This document shows positions 42,130-49,904 of a DNA stretch of 53,406 nucleotides, in pieces. The stretch covers positions 1 through 53,406 of the forward strand of contig JALVUQ010000039.1 in the NCBI GenBank assembly GCA_027035575.1. Reading direction: 5' to 3'. Both the position numbers and the translations under genes were made by a program. The stretch's first letter is position 1. Each line of letters begins with the position of its first letter. The notes below the pieces were generated by a model that worked only from the letters and a program-made list of their open reading frames with translations, did no database searches and was not told the origin of the DNA. This DNA comes from Desulfurellales bacterium. Its GTDB lineage: Bacteria > Campylobacterota_A > Desulfurellia > Desulfurellales > Hippeaceae.

Positions 42130-42160
42130 AGCCGCCTTGATTTTTTAAGGCGGCTTTTTT
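42130..42160 (+). terminator. Terminator after the SDR gene
   Basis: Perfect nine-pair stem AGCCGCCTT (42130-42138) and AAGGCGGCT (42147-42155), eight-base loop, followed by a T-run. Confidence 0.92.
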
Positions 42161-42207
42161 ATTGACTTGAAACTTTACGGTTTATATCCGCAGGACATAT
42201 TCTTTCG

Positions 42208-42236
42208 TTGAAATTAATCGCTTGCAATAGTAGTAT
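42208..42236 (+). promoter_or_regulatory. Promoter of der
   Basis: TTGAAA (42208-42213), 17-base spacer, TAGTAT (42231-42236), about 20 bases of untranslated leader before the ATG at 42265. Confidence 0.55.
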
Positions 42237-42264
42237 GGAATGAGAAAAATTTATCGGAGAGAAG

Positions 42265-43557
42265 ATGAGTAGAGTTGTTATTGTAGGAAAACCCAATGTA
42301 GGTAAATCTACCTTATTTAACGCATTGGTTAAAAAGAACAAAAGCCTTGTGCTTAATATTCCCGGAACAACAAGAGACAGGGTGTTTGAGTACGGGCAAA
42401 TCGAAGATAAAGAGGCTCTGTTTGTGGATACGGGAGGATTTGAAAGTGAGGGCGAATTCTCTGAAAAAATAAACGAACAGATACTGTTTGCCATAGATTC
42501 AAGTGATGTTGTAGTTGTTGTTTTTGATGCCACAACTCCGGTTAGTGCACAGGATGAGGCAATATTTACCTATGTTTTAAAAAGCAAGAAGCCGTTTATT
42601 TCGGTTATCAATAAAAGCGATGTAAAAAACAGGGAATTTCTCTACGATTATTATAAATTTGGAGAGGCTATTGAAATTTCTGCGGCACACAGGAGAAACC
42701 TCTCCGAGGTTAAAGAAAAACTGTATGACTATATAGAGAGCGAAGAAAAAGGTGAGTTTGACGCAAGAGTTGCCATTGTCGGCCGCTCCAATGTGGGTAA
42801 ATCGAGCTTGTTGAATGCTATACTTAATCAAAAAAGAAGCGTTGTTGACAGTAGTGTGGGAACAACAACCGACAGCGTGGACACCCCTTATGAATTTGAA
42901 GGACGTAAATATCTTCTTGTTGATACGGCAGGCATAAGAAGAAAATCCAAAACCAAAAAATCGTTGGATAAGCTCGCATCCATATTTTCCGTTTTTGCCA
43001 TAGACAGAGCTGATATAGCGGTATTTGTGTTGGATGCTTTTGAGGGTGTGACATCTATGGATAAGCAGATAGGTAACCTTGTGGCAAAGAAGCATAAAGG
43101 TGTGGTTATTGCACTGAATAAATGGGATTTGGTGGCGGATAAACAAAAATTTGACAGATATGTCAAAGCAATTAAGCAGCAGATGCCGTTTCTGAATTTT
43201 GCCGAAATTATTCCTACAAGTGCCGTGGAGCTTAAAAATACAAAGAGAGTGTTAAAAAGCATATCCGAAATTGTCGATATCTGCTCTCAAAGGATAAACA
43301 CCGCAAAGTTAAATGATGATTTAAATAAAATTATAAAAATAAACGCTCCGTTTTCAAAAAGGGGCAGGGAGTTAAAACTTAAATACATTACACAGGTTGA
43401 TACAAACCCGCCTCATTTTGTCATATTCACAAACAGAGCCGAGGATATTGAAGAAAATTACAAAAGGTATATAAGAAACAGTATGTACAAACTTTATGAG
43501 TTCAAAGGTTGTTCAATTAAAATTACGTATAGGAATACGAAAAATGACGAATTTTAA
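42265..43557 (+). CDS. der: Ribosome assembly GTPase Der (EngA)
   Basis: 430 residues with two tandem GTPase domains: first P-loop GKPNVGKST at 8-16, with GTTRDR, DTGG and NKSD; second P-loop GRSNVGKSS at about 174-182, with GTTTDSV, DTAG and NKWD. A C-terminal KH-like domain follows (NPPHFVIFTNRAEDIEENYKRYIRNSM). Tandem G domains are unique to Der, which acts in 50S subunit maturation. The 3' end overlaps nth by 14 bases. Confidence 0.97.
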   Translation: MSRVVIVGKPNVGKSTLFNALVKKNKSLVLNIPGTTRDRVFEYGQIEDKEALFVDTGGFESEGEFSEKINEQILFAIDSSDVVVVVFDATTPVSAQDEAIFTYVLKSKKPFISVINKSDVKNREFLYDYYKFGEAIEISAAHRRNLSEVKEKLYDYIESEEKGEFDARVAIVGRSNVGKSSLLNAILNQKRSVVDSSVGTTTDSVDTPYEFEGRKYLLVDTAGIRRKSKTKKSLDKLASIFSVFAIDRADIAVFVLDAFEGVTSMDKQIGNLVAKKHKGVVIALNKWDLVADKQKFDRYVKAIKQQMPFLNFAEIIPTSAVELKNTKRVLKSISEIVDICSQRINTAKLNDDLNKIIKINAPFSKRGRELKLKYITQVDTNPPHFVIFTNRAEDIEENYKRYIRNSMYKLYEFKGCSIKITYRNTKNDEF

Positions 43558-44167
43558 AGAGATTGTAGAAAGGGTTTTGAGTAACTACCCGAAACCCAAA
43601 CTGGAACTTGATTTTAAGAGTCCGTACGAACTGCTTGTGGGACTTGTGCTGTCCGCAAGATGCAGGGATTCATTAACAAACAGGATAACGAAAGATTTTT
43701 TTAAAAAATATCCGACGCCGAAAGAGATGTCCGAAGCATCGACAGAAGATATTAACGAGATGATTGCATCCTGCAGTATGCATAATACGAAAGCTAAAAA
43801 CTTAAAGAAAATTGCGGAAATACTCTGTGAAAAATATAGTTGTGAGGTGCCGAGCAGTTTTGAAAAATTGATTGCTCTTCCAGGTGTTGCCGATAAGACA
43901 GCCAATATGGTTTTGTCTTTCGGGTTTGGAATTCCGGCAATCGGTGTTGATACACACGTGTTGAGAGTTGCAAATAGAGTAGGAATGTCTTCCTCTAATA
44001 AAGCCAAACAGGTTGAAGAGGATATTAAAAAAATATGTCCTAAGGACAAATGGATTGCATTTTATTCGGGGCTTATTTTACTTGGCAGATATGTTTGCAA
44101 GGCAAAATCTCCTATGTGCGGCAGCTGTTTTTTAAATGATATATGCCCAAAGCGCGGTTTGAAATGA
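43544..44167 (+). CDS. nth: Endonuclease III (DNA glycosylase/AP lyase)
   Basis: Base excision repair of oxidised pyrimidines. 207 residues from ATG 43544. Helix-hairpin-helix LPGVADKTAN with catalytic Lys118, and VDTHV with Asp136. The [4Fe-4S] motif C-x6-C-x2-C-x5-C is complete at the C-terminus (CKAKSPMCGSCFLNDIC). The N-terminal LSARCRDS differs from the usual LSAQTTD, a small oddity near the damage-recognition helix. The longer frame from 43496 lies inside der and is not supported. Confidence 0.95.
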   Translation: MTNFKEIVERVLSNYPKPKLELDFKSPYELLVGLVLSARCRDSLTNRITKDFFKKYPTPKEMSEASTEDINEMIASCSMHNTKAKNLKKIAEILCEKYSCEVPSSFEKLIALPGVADKTANMVLSFGFGIPAIGVDTHVLRVANRVGMSSSNKAKQVEEDIKKICPKDKWIAFYSGLILLGRYVCKAKSPMCGSCFLNDICPKRGLK

Positions 44168-44538
44168 TTGTAAATAAGGATTTTCCCTACTCCTTTGACG
44201 AAACCGTATGCAAACAATGCAAAGCTTCGTGCTGCAAGGGTGAAGGTTATGTGTTTTTAAGTAAAGACGATATCAACAACATATCTTCGTTTTTGGATTT
44301 GGATGTGGGGCAATTTGTTGAATTGTACACAAGAAAGGTGATGTACGGCAAAAAGATTTCACTTGCCAATCTGAAGATTAAGGGTGAATTAAGATGCGTT
44401 TTCTTAGATGAGTTCAACAGGTGTGAAATATACGAAATGCGACCGAAACAGTGTAGAAAGTTTCCTTTTTGGAAGAGTTTAAAGGATAAAAATGTGGAGC
44501 AGCTTGTAAAATTATGCCCCGGGATTATTATAAGTTAA
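44164..44538 (+). CDS. YkgJ family cysteine-cluster protein
   Basis: 124 residues with CKQCKASCC (the CxxCxxxCC cluster typical of YkgJ/UPF0153 zinc or iron-cluster proteins) and a later C-x7-C-type region (CVFLDEFNRCEIYEMRPKQCRKFPFW). Function unknown. ATG at 44164 overlaps the nth stop by four bases (ATGA); ATG at 44143 would add seven residues but has no Shine-Dalgarno sequence. Confidence 0.85.
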   Translation: MIVNKDFPYSFDETVCKQCKASCCKGEGYVFLSKDDINNISSFLDLDVGQFVELYTRKVMYGKKISLANLKIKGELRCVFLDEFNRCEIYEMRPKQCRKFPFWKSLKDKNVEQLVKLCPGIIIS

Positions 44539-44579
44539 GTGTATAGTTTGTTTTTTTACATTAAAAGTTGGAGGGTGGT

Positions 44580-45056
44580 ATGAGCGATAAAAAAGAAAAA
44601 GCTTTTGATTTTTGTTTGGAGGATGCCGACGGAAAGGAACACTGCTTGGACGATTTTAAAGGAAAGTGGCTGGTGTTGTATTTTTACCCCAAGGATAATA
44701 CGAGCGGATGTACAAAAGAGGCGGTTGAATTTAGCGAAAAAAAGAAAGAGTTTGAAAAATTGGGCTGCGAGATAGTTGGTGTTAGTCCCGATTCAGGCAA
44801 AAGACATAAAAATTTCATCGAAAAACATAATTTGAATATTCTGCTTTTAAGCGACCCGGAGCATAAGGTTTTGGAGCAGTATTCTGCTTGGGGAAAAAAG
44901 AAATTGTACGGTAGGGAGTATTTTGGTGTAATAAGAAGCACGTTTCTTATTAACCCCGAAGGAGAGATAGTAAAAAGCTGGAAAAACGTTAAAGTCAAAG
45001 GACATATAGACGATGTTTTGGAAAATCTCAAACAGCTATCGGAAACAGAAAAATAA
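44580..45056 (+). CDS. bcp: Thiol peroxidase of the Bcp/PrxQ type
   Basis: 158 residues reducing peroxides with thioredoxin. Peroxiredoxin signature: VLYFYPKDNTSGCTKEAVEFSE, where the Cys of GCT is peroxidatic; the Ser before Gly replaces the usual Pro (DNTPGCT). No Cys five residues further, so the resolving Cys of the PrxQ alpha type is missing; other Cys (near 15, 25, 71) could serve. ATG at 44580 follows GGAGGGTGGT. Confidence 0.93.
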   Translation: MSDKKEKAFDFCLEDADGKEHCLDDFKGKWLVLYFYPKDNTSGCTKEAVEFSEKKKEFEKLGCEIVGVSPDSGKRHKNFIEKHNLNILLLSDPEHKVLEQYSAWGKKKLYGREYFGVIRSTFLINPEGEIVKSWKNVKVKGHIDDVLENLKQLSETEK

Positions 45057-45088
45057 AATATATTATTTAAAAAAGTTTAAATTTATTC

Positions 45089-45116
45089 TTGACATAGAAC
45101 TTTTATTAAATATCAT
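45089..45116 (+). promoter_or_regulatory. Promoter of cydAB
   Basis: Consensus TTGACA (45089-45094), 16-base spacer, TATCAT (45111-45116). About 43 bases of 5' untranslated region to the ATG at 45166. Confidence 0.8.
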
Positions 45117-45165
45117 ATTTGTGTAATAGTCAGATGTAATACTTAAATTTTGCAGGGAGGTTGTT

Positions 45166-46509
45166 ATGGATGCCGTTTTGCTTTCACGTATTCAATTTGC
45201 CATGACCGCTTTGTTTCATTTTATCTTTGTTCCTTTAACTCTCGGTTTAGTAGTTTTGGTTGCAATAATGGAGACAAAGTATGTAACAAGCGGTGACGAG
45301 GTCTATCTTAGAATGACCAAGTTTTTTGGCAAGCTCTTTCTTATCAACTTTGCATTGGGTCTTGTGACGGGTTTGACCCTGGAGTTTCAGTTCGGAATGA
45401 ACTGGGCAAGATATTCTAAATTCGTTGGTGACATTTTTGGACCCCCGTTGGCTATCGAGGCTACGGTGGCTTTCTTCCTCGAATCTACATTTTTGGGTGT
45501 TTGGATATTCGGGTGGAAAAAGCTCTCCAAAAAGATGCACGCCGTTTCGATATGGCTTGTGGCTTTCGGAACAAATATATCCGCTTTGTGGATATTGATA
45601 GCCAATTCGTGGATGCAGCACCCCGTAGGCTATGTTGTAAAAGGCGGAAAAGCGCACTTTGTTGATTTTATGGATGCCGCAACACAACCGTTTGCACTGC
45701 TTGAATTTACTCATACGATAACCGCAGCATACGTAGTCGGAGCATTCTTTGTAATGGGTGTTTCCGCATACCATCTGTTAAGAAACAACGAGGTTGATTT
45801 GTTTAAAAAGGCGTTTAAAATTGGTGCCGCTTTCAGTGTTTTTGCAACAATCGCCGTATTTTTAACCGGAGATTTGCACGCATCAGAGGTTGCAAAAACT
45901 CAACCCACAAAACTTGCCGCAATGGAATCTGTTTGGAATACTCAAAAAGGTGCACCGATGTATCTTTTTATTGTTCCAAACCCAAAAGAGGAAAAAAACA
46001 GTGTTGAGGCAATAGGAATACCAAAAGCGTTAAGCATCCTGGCATACCACAATCCGAATGCTACTGTTAAGGGCTTAAAATCCTTTCCTAAAAACGACAG
46101 ACCGCCGGTTCTTATCACGTTCCTTTCGTTTAGAACTATGGTCGGACTTGGCACGTTGTTTGTGTTAATAGCTATTTTTGCCTACGCTTATATGAAAAGA
46201 GACGCTTTATTGGATAAGAGATGGTTTTTAAGAATGATGATTTATGCAATACCGCTACCTTACTTGGCAATAGAATTCGGTTGGATTGTAGCAGAGGTAG
46301 GAAGGCAGCCTTGGATTGTGTATGGTTTAATGAAAACGGCAAATGCAACATCAACAGCGGTTTCGGTTTCTCAAATTGTAATGTCTTTAATAGGTTTCGT
46401 GGCTTTGTATAGTATGTTGGGAATTATAGATATCTACCTTTTGATAAAATATGCAAGGAAGGGACCGGAATCTGCGGAAAAAATAACAGCCGAAAGTGGA
46501 GGTTATTGA
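45166..46509 (+). CDS. cydA: Cytochrome bd oxidase subunit I
   Basis: Quinol-oxidising subunit with haems b558, b595 and d in the inner membrane. 447 residues. N-terminus LLSRIQFAMTALFHFIFVPLTLGL has the conserved His of haem b595/d; FLEST, the GDLHA region, and GRQPWIVYG near the C-terminus are family signatures. The loop between GDLHA and the next helix is short, i.e. the short Q-loop class. Strong GGGAGG. With cydB it gives oxygen reduction, likely protective or microaerobic in a mostly anaerobic lifestyle. Confidence 0.96.
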   Translation: MDAVLLSRIQFAMTALFHFIFVPLTLGLVVLVAIMETKYVTSGDEVYLRMTKFFGKLFLINFALGLVTGLTLEFQFGMNWARYSKFVGDIFGPPLAIEATVAFFLESTFLGVWIFGWKKLSKKMHAVSIWLVAFGTNISALWILIANSWMQHPVGYVVKGGKAHFVDFMDAATQPFALLEFTHTITAAYVVGAFFVMGVSAYHLLRNNEVDLFKKAFKIGAAFSVFATIAVFLTGDLHASEVAKTQPTKLAAMESVWNTQKGAPMYLFIVPNPKEEKNSVEAIGIPKALSILAYHNPNATVKGLKSFPKNDRPPVLITFLSFRTMVGLGTLFVLIAIFAYAYMKRDALLDKRWFLRMMIYAIPLPYLAIEFGWIVAEVGRQPWIVYGLMKTANATSTAVSVSQIVMSLIGFVALYSMLGIIDIYLLIKYARKGPESAEKITAESGGY

Positions 46510-46510
46510 T

Positions 46511-47536
46511 ATGTTAAATACAATATGGTTTGCTATATGGGGATTGCTTTGGGCAGTATATTTTATGCTCGACGGATTTGATTTCGGAGCCGGTATCCTT
46601 CATCCTTTCATAGCAAAAAACGATGTTGAAAGAAGGCTGGTTATAAATACGCTTGGTCCTGTTTGGGATGGCAACGAGGTGTGGCTTGTCACAGCAGGTG
46701 GAGCTACATTTGCGGCATTCCCGACAACATATGCTTATATGTTCAGTTATCTTTATACGCCGTTGTTTTTTATTCTTTTCTCTTTAATTTTAAGAGGCGT
46801 TTCTTTTGAATTCAGAGGGAAGATACAATCCGAAGGCTGGGCTAAATTTTGGGATTTTATTATTTTCCTGTTCTCATTTTTGCCGGCTTTATTGTTCGGT
46901 GTGGCTTTCGGCAATATATTCGAAGGACTGCCTATGGATGCAGCCGGATATCACGGCACTTTGATTAGCCTTCTTAATCCGTACGGCTTATTGACAGGAA
47001 TATTTTTCGTTTTGTTGTTTATTGAGCACGGTGCTTTATGGGTAGCTATAAAATCAACCGGCACTGTTTCAGACAGAGCCAAAGCCGTTGCATCCAAAAC
47101 CTGGATTATTTTGCTTATTGTTGCAGTACTGTTTTTAATATATACAAAATTTGCCACTCTGCTTTATAATAACTATTTTGCAAATCCCGTGTGGTTTATA
47201 GTTCCGCTTATAGCTGTAATATCCCTATTAATGATTAAGGTTTTTATGAAAAGTTCCTATATAAAATCATTTTATGCTTCCTGCCTGACAATACTGTCCG
47301 TTGTGTTTACAGGAATCGTCGGGCTGTATCCGAATCTTATACCCTCAAGCATAGATAAGGCTTACAGTTTAACGGCGTTTAACTCCTCTTCAGGTCCTTA
47401 TACGCTTAAAATTATGCTTATAGTTGTTGTTATCTTTGTGCCCATAGTAATTGCTTATCAAATATGGTCATATAAGGTATTCAGCAAGCCTCTAAGTGAG
47501 GAAGACCTTCACGATGAAGAGGTTGAGACCTATTGA
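46511..47536 (+). CDS. cydB: Cytochrome bd oxidase subunit II
   Basis: 341 residues, about eight membrane helices. N-terminus IWFAIWGLLWAVYFMLDGFDFGAGIL and GPVWDGNEVWLVTAGGATFAAFPTTYA are the CydB signatures (conserved Trp and Glu around the quinol/haem region). ATG at 46511 is eight bases from GGAGG and one base after the cydA stop. Ends before a strong terminator. Confidence 0.96.
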   Translation: MLNTIWFAIWGLLWAVYFMLDGFDFGAGILHPFIAKNDVERRLVINTLGPVWDGNEVWLVTAGGATFAAFPTTYAYMFSYLYTPLFFILFSLILRGVSFEFRGKIQSEGWAKFWDFIIFLFSFLPALLFGVAFGNIFEGLPMDAAGYHGTLISLLNPYGLLTGIFFVLLFIEHGALWVAIKSTGTVSDRAKAVASKTWIILLIVAVLFLIYTKFATLLYNNYFANPVWFIVPLIAVISLLMIKVFMKSSYIKSFYASCLTILSVVFTGIVGLYPNLIPSSIDKAYSLTAFNSSSGPYTLKIMLIVVVIFVPIVIAYQIWSYKVFSKPLSEEDLHDEEVETY

Positions 47537-47543
47537 GTTTTAC

Positions 47544-47579
47544 AGCCCCCTTTTAAAGTAGGGGGCTTTTTCTTTTTTT
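47544..47579 (+). terminator. Terminator after cydB
   Basis: AGCCCCCT (47544-47551) and AGGGGGCT (47560-47567) form an eight-pair stem with an eight-base loop, followed by a T-rich run to 47579. Confidence 0.93.
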
Positions 47580-47606
47580 GACATTTATCAAACTTTGATA
47601 TATTTT
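47578..47606 (+). promoter_or_regulatory. Promoter of tRNA-Arg
   Basis: TTGACA (47578-47583), 17-base spacer, TATTTT (47601-47606), or TATATT at 15 bases. It abuts the cydB terminator. Confidence 0.65.
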
Positions 47607-47617
47607 TTAGACAGCCT

Positions 47618-47694
47618 GCGCCCGTGGCTCAATTGGATAGAGCAACGGACTTCGGATCCGTGGGTTGGGGGTTCGACTCCCTCCGGGCGCGCCA
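47618..47694 (+). tRNA. tRNA-Arg (TCG)
   Basis: 77 bases with encoded CCA. Acceptor GCGCCCG pairs with CGGGCGC; anticodon stem ACGGA/TCCGT with loop CTTCGGA, giving TCG (reads CGA); T-arm GGTTCGACTCC. Confidence 0.97.
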
Positions 47695-47806
47695 CTTCTT
47701 TTGCTTTTTACCCTTTTAATCAGAATCGTTTGAACTCTATTTTATCCCATTACACAACGAACTTTTATAACATACACGATTTATGAATAAAGCGGCTATT
47801 TTTTTA

Positions 47807-47834
47807 TTGACAAACACGCTAAATTTATTAATAT
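47807..47834 (+). promoter_or_regulatory. Promoter of the tRNA-Gly/Cys/Leu cluster
   Basis: TTGACA (47807-47812), 16-base spacer, TAATAT (47829-47834), 20 bases before tRNA-Gly. Confidence 0.7.
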
Positions 47835-47853
47835 TCATTGTGTCCTTATGAGG

Positions 47854-47929
<76 letters not shown>

Positions 47930-47953
47930 TTTTTTTATGTAAGCCCTGCAATC

Positions 47954-48028
47954 GGCGGCATAGCCAAGTGGCTAAGGCACAGGTCTGCAAAACCTTGATC
48001 CCCGGTTCGAATCCGGGTGCCGCCTCCA
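47954..48028 (+). tRNA. tRNA-Cys (GCA)
   Basis: 75 bases with encoded CCA. Acceptor GGCGGCA/TGCCGCC; anticodon loop CTGCAAA gives GCA; T-arm GGTTCGAATCC. Confidence 0.98.
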
Positions 48029-48034
48029 TTTTAA

Positions 48035-48122
48035 GCCGGGGTGGCGGAATAGGTAGACGCAAGGGACTTAAAATCCCTTGGTGCTGTGCACCGTGCGGGT
48101 TCGATTCCCGCTCCCGGCACCA
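48035..48122 (+). tRNA. tRNA-Leu (TAA)
   Basis: 88 bases with long variable arm and encoded CCA. Acceptor GCCGGGG pairs with TCCCGGC (one G-U); anticodon loop CTTAAAA gives TAA. The Gly-Cys-Leu order is a common bacterial tRNA cluster. Confidence 0.98.
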
Positions 48123-48295
48123 CTTAAAACCATTAGTTAATTGGTTTCATAAAAATTAATTCTTTGTGACAGAAGTTATAATTGTAATAACAGTTTTTTT
48201 GCGCCTTGCTGCTGTTTGAGTTTTTAAAAGGATTTTATTTGAAAAATGCTGTAGATATCGGTTTTGATTAACATTTTTTGCGTTTTCTATAAATT

Positions 48296-48324
48296 TTGCC
48301 TGTTTAGTTTTCATTTTGTATAAC
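48296..48324 (+). promoter_or_regulatory. Promoter of the sialidase-like gene
   Basis: TTGCCT (48296-48301), 17-base spacer, TATAAC (48319-48324). The ATG at 48332 lies eight bases downstream of the end of the -10 box, suggesting a leaderless message. The 209-base gap 48123-48331 holds nothing else recognisable. Confidence 0.6.
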
Positions 48325-48331
48325 TATGGTT

Positions 48332-49275
48332 ATGAAGTTATTGAAAAAGACGGTTATATCGCCACGTGAAAACGGAAAATACAAAGCCTTTCCGACAGTA
48401 GTAAAAGTATCTGACGAAATAGTGGTGGCATACAGAGAGGGGAGGGTTGATGCAAAAACGCCGCACGGAGTTGATGGTTGTGTCAGGATTGCAACAAGTC
48501 GAAATCTTGAGGATTGGAATGTCTTTTTAACGCCGTTTTGCGATAGCGAACTTGATGCCATTGTTTCTCAGATTCATCAGGATAATCTTTTTTAGTTACA
48601 AGAAGTTATGAGTATAGAGGCTTGAACCGTGTGTATATAAGCAGTTTCTCAAAAAGAGAACTTCCGCCAAAGATAAGAAAGCCGATACACTTTGAAGGTG
48701 CAAATTTTGCTGTTTTCGGTCATATTTTTCGGTATAAAAACGAACTGATAGCAACGTCTTACGGAAATTTTAACGGCATTGAATCCCCGGCATTGCTTGC
48801 ATCTAGCGATTTAGGCGAAAGTTGGAGAATTAAGAGCTTGATAACGCCGCAGGGGCATTTGCCAACTCTAAATGAAACGACAGTTACAAGAAAGGGTGAC
48901 GAGTTTGTTGCTGTTATGCGTTCTTTAGAGCCGTCTTATGATTTGTATTTATCAAAGAGCAAAAATCTCATAGATTGGGCTATGCCTGTAAAAATAAGTA
49001 TATTTGGACACGCACCTATGGCACGAACCTTGTCTTGCGGCAAAATAGCTTTTGTTTTTAGAGATTTGGGCTTGGAATATCCCGGAGTGAGTATTGCTTT
49101 AGGCAGTGATTTGGAACATTGGGAGACCTTTAATATCTGTCAATATACAGGCGGTCTCTACAACGGAGGTTATGCAGATTTTATTGAGATAGACCCGGGC
49201 GTATTGTTTGTGGTGTATTATGTTAGCGATGTAAATAATGAGCCTTGGATAGAGGCTTGCACTGTTGAGATTTAA
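48332..49275 (+). pseudogene. Sialidase-like beta-propeller protein, split by a frameshift
   Basis: Two frames make one protein. The first (from 48332, or ATG 48326) ends ...IHQDNLF at TAG 48593-48595. The second is one frame back and is open from 48586: its translation across the junction reads FLVTRSYEYRGLNRVYISSF, continuing smoothly. The break lies in a run of six T (48588-48593); seven T would restore one frame of about 315 residues. Sialidase-type features: YREGR near the start (arginine and Glu), and an Asp box ASSDLGESW. No signal peptide. Could be a true mutation, a sequencing error, or slippage on the T-run. Confidence 0.7.
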
Positions 49276-49287
49276 GGGTTTTTGTGA

Positions 49288-49746
49288 GTGAAAATAGTTT
49301 ATGAAAAAAAGATAAAATCCGATGACATTGTTATAACGCCAAGACCTGTGTGGAAGTACAAAACCTGCTCATTTTACAACAAAAGACCGTCTTGTCCGCC
49401 GTTTACCCCAAGCTGGAGAGATGCCAAAGAGTGGGTCGAGCACTATTTTTTTGCGCTTTTGATAAAATTTGCCGTTGATATGAAAAACTTTGAGGCAGAA
49501 AAAAGAGAGGTAATAAACTGGCTTTTAAGAAAAGAGAGTGAATTGTTTGAGCAATATCCGTTTGTTTTTGCACTTTTTCCGGGAGCCTGCAATTTATGTG
49601 TAGATTGTGATTTTGAGAAAACGGGGGTTTGTACTTTTCCGAATAAGGTCAGACCTTCGCTTGATGCTTTGGGTATTGAAATATCGAAACTCGTTAAGTT
49701 GGACTATAGTGAAGAGGTACTGTATTCCGTTATTTTATTAGATTGA
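49288..49746 (+). CDS. DUF2284 family metal-binding protein
   Basis: 152 residues. Cysteine clusters match DUF2284: CSFYNKRPSCPPFTPSW near the N-terminus and CNLCVDCDFEKTGVC near the C-terminus, probably binding iron or zinc. Start GTG at 49288 with AAGGG upstream. Function unknown. It begins 12 bases after the sialidase-like gene and may be co-transcribed. Confidence 0.85.
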   Translation: MKIVYEKKIKSDDIVITPRPVWKYKTCSFYNKRPSCPPFTPSWRDAKEWVEHYFFALLIKFAVDMKNFEAEKREVINWLLRKESELFEQYPFVFALFPGACNLCVDCDFEKTGVCTFPNKVRPSLDALGIEISKLVKLDYSEEVLYSVILLD

Positions 49747-49822
49747 GATATTATTTAAAACCTGTTGGAAGGAAAAGAAGCTGTTTTTTGTTTTGGTTTG
49801 CTCAAAATTTTGCCTAATCATA

Positions 49823-49828
49823 TTGACA
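49823..49828 (+). promoter_or_regulatory. -35 element upstream of the OYE-type reductase gene
   Basis: Consensus TTGACA (49823-49828); at 17 bases the -10 is weak (AACATT). A small perfect inverted repeat AGAG-GTA-CTCT lies just downstream, about 30 bases before the gene, and may be regulatory. Confidence 0.45.
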
Positions 49829-49904
49829 AAATCCGAATTTTACTTAACATTTAAATAACAAAGAGAGGTACTCTAATAGAAATTAATGGTTCGGAGGTAT
49901 TTAT

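Noticed and set aside
42130-42160. GC-rich inverted repeats such as this, 47544-47579 and 51787-51822, considered as a dispersed repeat family
   Set aside because: Each has a different stem sequence and a T-run after a stop codon, so they are ordinary terminators.
45247-45774. A 175-codon open frame antisense to cydA
   Set aside because: Shadow of the strongly supported cydA reading frame; no start signal and unnatural composition.
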